In this document: positions 6,724 to 9,054 of the stretch, piece after piece | Numbering within the stretch: position 1 is the first letter of the stretch | Layout: each line of letters opens with the position of its first letter | From: Parabacteroides sp. | Lineage (GTDB): Bacteria > Bacteroidota > Bacteroidia > Bacteroidales > Tannerellaceae | Reading direction: 5' to 3' | DNA length: 9,054 nt | Assembly: GCA_019411205.1 (NCBI GenBank) | Contig: DXRF01000102.1 | Location: forward strand, 1-9,054 | Position numbers and translations under genes: made by a program | Notes under the pieces: generated by a model | Told to the model about the DNA's origin: nothing | Database searches by the model: none | What the model saw: the letters and a program-made list of their open reading frames with translations, nothing else

Positions 6724-7992
6724 TTATTTACCGTAATTCTTTAAGACATTCTCATAAAGAGCGCGAATACGCAAGCCGACCTTTTCCCATGTGATACCAT
6801 CGACCTCTTTCTTTCCTTCCACCTGAAGATATTCGAACAAAGACGGATTCGTACAGATTGAATAGATAGCGTCAGCCATTGCATGAATATCCCAATAATC
6901 CGTCTTAATCACCTTGTCGAGAATTTCCCCACAACCGGACTGTTTGGAAATAATGGAAGGCGTTCCGCACTGCATGGCTTCCAACGGGGCAATCCCAAAC
7001 GGTTCGGAAACAGAAGGCATCACAAAGACATCACTGTTCTTATAAGCTTCATATACCTGCCTTCCGCGTTGAAACCCCGGGAAATGGAAGCGGTCGGCAA
7101 TTCCACGCTCGGCGGCCAGATTGATCATGGCGTCCAGCATGTCACCCGAACCTGCCATAATGAAGCGGATATTACGTGTACGTTTCAAAACAAGCGCTGC
7201 TGCCTCGACAAAATATTCCGGTCCTTTTTGCATGGTGATACGTCCCAGGAAAGTCACGACCTTTTCCTTTTTATGCTCCGGACGAGGAATGTCCAAAAGT
7301 TCTTGCGACAACGGATAAACCGCATTATGCATGGCAAAACATTTCCGCGGATCCTGATGGTACTCCCGGATAACCGTCTGCCGTGTCAATTCAGATACAC
7401 ACATAATACAATCCGCATAATCCATACCGTTCTTCTCCGTTGCATATACGGTCGGGTTGACCTTTCCGCGCGAACGGTCGAAATCGGTTGCATGAACATG
7501 AATACAAAGAGGCTTACCACTCACCATCTTAGCATGCACGCCGGCCGGATATGTCAACCAATCGTGGGCATGAATAATATCAAATTGCTGCTGGCGAGCA
7601 ACGACACCCGCTATAATAGAGAAATTATTGATCTCGTCATGCAGGTTAGCAGGATACCCTCCGGCAAACTCCATACACCCCAAATCATTTACATTCAGAT
7701 ATGAGAAATCGGCATAGATATGGTCACGGAAAGCATAATATTGCTCCGGCGTCATATAATTGGGAAGTCTGGACTTCAAATAATCATAATTGACATCCCG
7801 CCATACGACAGGAACTTGGTTCATACCTATAATATTCAGGAAACCTTCTTCTTCACCGGTAGGCTTCGGCAAACAGAAAGTCGTTTCCACATCATTCTGC
7901 AGACTCAGACCTTTAGTGATACCATAGGATGCAACCGCAAGACCACCATATATTTTGGGAGGAAATTCCCATCCAAACATTAACACTTTCAT
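6724..7992 (-). CDS. GT-B glycosyltransferase, probable glycogen synthase (GT4/GT5 type)
   Basis: The 422-residue protein has a complete two-domain GT-B fold. The N-terminal domain starts MKVLMFGWEFPPKIYGGLA, with K13-x-x-GGL matching the glucosyl-donor motif of glycogen synthases (KTGGL), then HAHDW (141-145) and VHATDFDR (166-173). The C-terminal domain has FLGRITMQKG (Arg251, Lys256, which bind the nucleotide phosphates), AGSGDM and the retaining-enzyme motif E330-PFGIAPL-E338. All motifs expected for transfer from ADP- or UDP-glucose are present. Length and N-terminus resemble short archaeal-type glycogen synthases more than the 480-residue E. coli GlgA. Context supports a glycogen role: it sits between a debranching enzyme and a GH57-like protein. 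Donor specificity cannot be read from the sequence. I chose the ATG at 7992, which has an excellent Shine-Dalgarno, over a TTG at 8010 that overlaps the upstream stop. Confidence 0.88.
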   Translation of the reverse strand: MKVLMFGWEFPPKIYGGLAVASYGITKGLSLQNDVETTFCLPKPTGEEEGFLNIIGMNQVPVVWRDVNYDYLKSRLPNYMTPEQYYAFRDHIYADFSYLNVNDLGCMEFAGGYPANLHDEINNFSIIAGVVARQQQFDIIHAHDWLTYPAGVHAKMVSGKPLCIHVHATDFDRSRGKVNPTVYATEKNGMDYADCIMCVSELTRQTVIREYHQDPRKCFAMHNAVYPLSQELLDIPRPEHKKEKVVTFLGRITMQKGPEYFVEAAALVLKRTRNIRFIMAGSGDMLDAMINLAAERGIADRFHFPGFQRGRQVYEAYKNSDVFVMPSVSEPFGIAPLEAMQCGTPSIISKQSGCGEILDKVIKTDYWDIHAMADAIYSICTNPSLFEYLQVEGKKEVDGITWEKVGLRIRALYENVLKNYGK

Positions 7993-7997
7993 ACAGG

Positions 7998-8007
7998 CTC
8001 CTCCTTT
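7998..8007 (-). promoter_or_regulatory. Strong ribosome-binding site of the glycosyltransferase, touching the upstream stop codon
   Basis: On the minus strand 8007-7998 reads AAAGGAGGAG, a near-ideal Shine-Dalgarno, 5 nt before the ATG at 7992. Its first A is the last base of the debranching enzyme's TGA stop (8009-8007), so terminating ribosomes would sit on this site. This favours translational coupling of the two genes and fixes the start at 7992. Strong Shine-Dalgarno sequences are uncommon in Bacteroidetes, and the other genes in this window have weak ones. Confidence 0.8.
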
Positions 8008-9054
8008 CAATAGTTATATTTGCTTAATAAGTATAATATTCTCAATATTTCTGCAACATTCATTGCGAATGATATGGCTCCACGCCCCTTGAACGGAGGA
8101 TTACCGTCAAACAATTCTGAAATGGACCCGATACAATGAGACGACATTTCATCTTCGTACCCGATCAGATAACGTTCGATAAACCCTATACCGCTCATCT
8201 TATAGATACGAAGATATGCCTCAAAATAGAAACCTGCCAGCCAAGGCCAAGCCGTTCCCTGATGATAAGCATAATCACGCTGGATCTGAGGACCGACATA
8301 ATTAGGATTATACCCACCGCTCTTCGGGCTCAAGGAACGGAGTCCTTTAGGAGTAAGCAACTCTTTCGTCACAATATCGAGTACACCTTTTTTCTGGCTG
8401 GAGTTCAAAGGAGAATAATCAAATGCCACGGCAAATATCATATTCGGACGCACACTCCACTCCATCATGTTACCATCGACATAATCGAGCAAATAGCCAT
8501 ATTCATTCAAGAACACATTGACAAACGACTTCCCGCTTTTCTCGGCCAAAGCTCCCAATGATTCAGCCAAAGCATTATTTCCGGCCTCGCCCGACAATTC
8601 TCCTGCAAACCGCAAAGCGTTATACCACAATGTATTGATCTCAACAATATATCCTGTACGCGGAATAACGGGATGTCCGTTAACCGTCGAGTTCATCCAT
8701 GTTACAGCCCTATTCGTCCCATAAGTATAAAGCAATCCATTATCATGCAGAACCAGATTCGGATGTTTATCCTGGCAGAGGAACCTCATGATATCTTCCA
8801 ACAATACACCATATTTCTCGCGGCATGCCTCACGTGAAACCATTTTAGCATATTGCTGAATGCACCAAACAGCCCAAAGCAAGATATCGGGATGCTCCAT
8901 TTCATAAATCTTGATCTGGCTCGGTTCATTACGGATAAAATTATAAATCGCCTTACGGGCTGTTTCCATTACCATTTCAAACTTGGAAACCTCATCGATA
9001 GCCAAAGTCAACCCCGGCAAAGAAATAAACAAATCGCGTGCCCTGCACTTGAAC
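8007..9054 (-). CDS. Glycogen debranching enzyme, amylo-alpha-1,6-glucosidase domain (N-terminus outside the window)
   Basis: About 348 C-terminal residues are present, and the reading frame stays open to the window edge. The apparent start at 9032 is an internal TTG (Leu), so the gene is truncated by the window rather than short. The fragment carries the (alpha/alpha)6-barrel motifs of the GDE/GH133 amylo-1,6-glucosidase family: RARDLFISLPGLTL (family GRDTFIALPG), PDILLWAVWCIQQYA, VTWMNSTVNGHPVIPRTG, VEINTLWYNALRFAGEL, YHQGTAWPWLAG and ISELFDGNPPFKGRGA. The family removes alpha-1,6-linked glucose from glycogen branches in the cytoplasm. Bacterial homologues usually read TWMD; here the residue is Asn (codon 8691-8693), possibly affecting activity. 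The ISELFDG glutamate is kept. It is the most upstream gene seen in the operon and appears translationally coupled to the glycosyltransferase. Homologues in this phylum are about 640-650 residues, so roughly half is visible. Confidence 0.92.
   Translation of the reverse strand, partial: FKCRARDLFISLPGLTLAIDEVSKFEMVMETARKAIYNFIRNEPSQIKIYEMEHPDILLWAVWCIQQYAKMVSREACREKYGVLLEDIMRFLCQDKHPNLVLHDNGLLYTYGTNRAVTWMNSTVNGHPVIPRTGYIVEINTLWYNALRFAGELSGEAGNNALAESLGALAEKSGKSFVNVFLNEYGYLLDYVDGNMMEWSVRPNMIFAVAFDYSPLNSSQKKGVLDIVTKELLTPKGLRSLSPKSGGYNPNYVGPQIQRDYAYHQGTAWPWLAGFYFEAYLRIYKMSGIGFIERYLIGYEDEMSSHCIGSISELFDGNPPFKGRGAISFAMNVAEILRILYLLSKYNY

Noticed and set aside
6883..7704. Plus-strand open frame of 273 codons opposite the glycosyltransferase.
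   Set aside because: It is antisense to a gene with complete family motifs, its translation is rich in His, Arg and Ile without any recognisable domain, and it has no promoter or ribosome-binding site that I can see.
7993..8010. TTG start at 8010 for the glycosyltransferase, adding six residues.
   Set aside because: The TTG overlaps the upstream TGA stop and the extra codons are the Shine-Dalgarno sequence of the ATG at 7992; family proteins begin at MKVLMF.
9030..9032. TTG at 9032 as the real start of the debranching enzyme.
   Set aside because: The frame stays open to the window edge and the codons upstream give RARD, part of the conserved RD-FISLPG motif, so the gene is cut by the window.

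Overview
The window looks like chromosomal core sequence from a gut-type Bacteroidales bacterium (Bacteroides or Parabacteroides-like). The evidence is moderate GC content, promoter elements of the Bacteroidetes type (TTG at about -33, TAnnTTTG at about -7), mostly weak Shine-Dalgarno sequences, a DUF4270 lipoprotein with an acidic stretch after the lipobox cysteine, and the gene families present. No tRNA, rRNA, insertion sequence, CRISPR array or phage gene is visible. Coding density is high, and the longest gap between genes is 114 bp.

Layout. At 1-172 (minus) is the N-terminus of ffh, the signal recognition particle GTPase, cut by the window edge. Upstream of it on the same strand is a MATE-family multidrug/sodium antiporter (272-1594). 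A strong terminator (1630-1659) separates this from panC-panD (minus, 1700-3004), two enzymes of pantothenate/CoA synthesis; the panC-panD gap holds a perfect 18-bp inverted repeat built of GATTTAT heptamers. A 99-bp divergent region (3005-3103) leads into a two-gene plus-strand unit: a 272-residue protein resembling only the N-terminal half of glycogen synthase (GT5), and 10 bp later a DUF4270 lipoprotein (3933-5309). A hairpin at 5349-5382 serves two convergent units. The rest of the window (5400-9054, minus) is a glycogen/alpha-glucan operon, transcribed in the order glycogen debranching enzyme (5' end off the window), GT4/GT5-type glycosyltransferase (probable glycogen synthase), GH57 amylase-like protein.

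How the genes work together. The debranching enzyme and the complete glycosyltransferase look like the operon's degradation and synthesis enzymes for an internal alpha-glucan. Two other carbohydrate proteins appear catalytically disabled. The GT5 half-protein lacks the whole C-terminal nucleotide-binding domain, has PESEI where the KTGGL motif is expected, and has changed HxHDW and HN motifs. The GH57 protein has Ser and Glu at the positions of the family's nucleophile Glu and acid Asp. The complete glycosyltransferase keeps all the matching motifs. The most interesting idea from this window is therefore that two apparent pseudoenzymes (a glycogen-synthase half and a GH57 relative) sit beside an otherwise ordinary glycogen operon and may bind glucan or regulate rather than catalyse. 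This is inference from motifs only.
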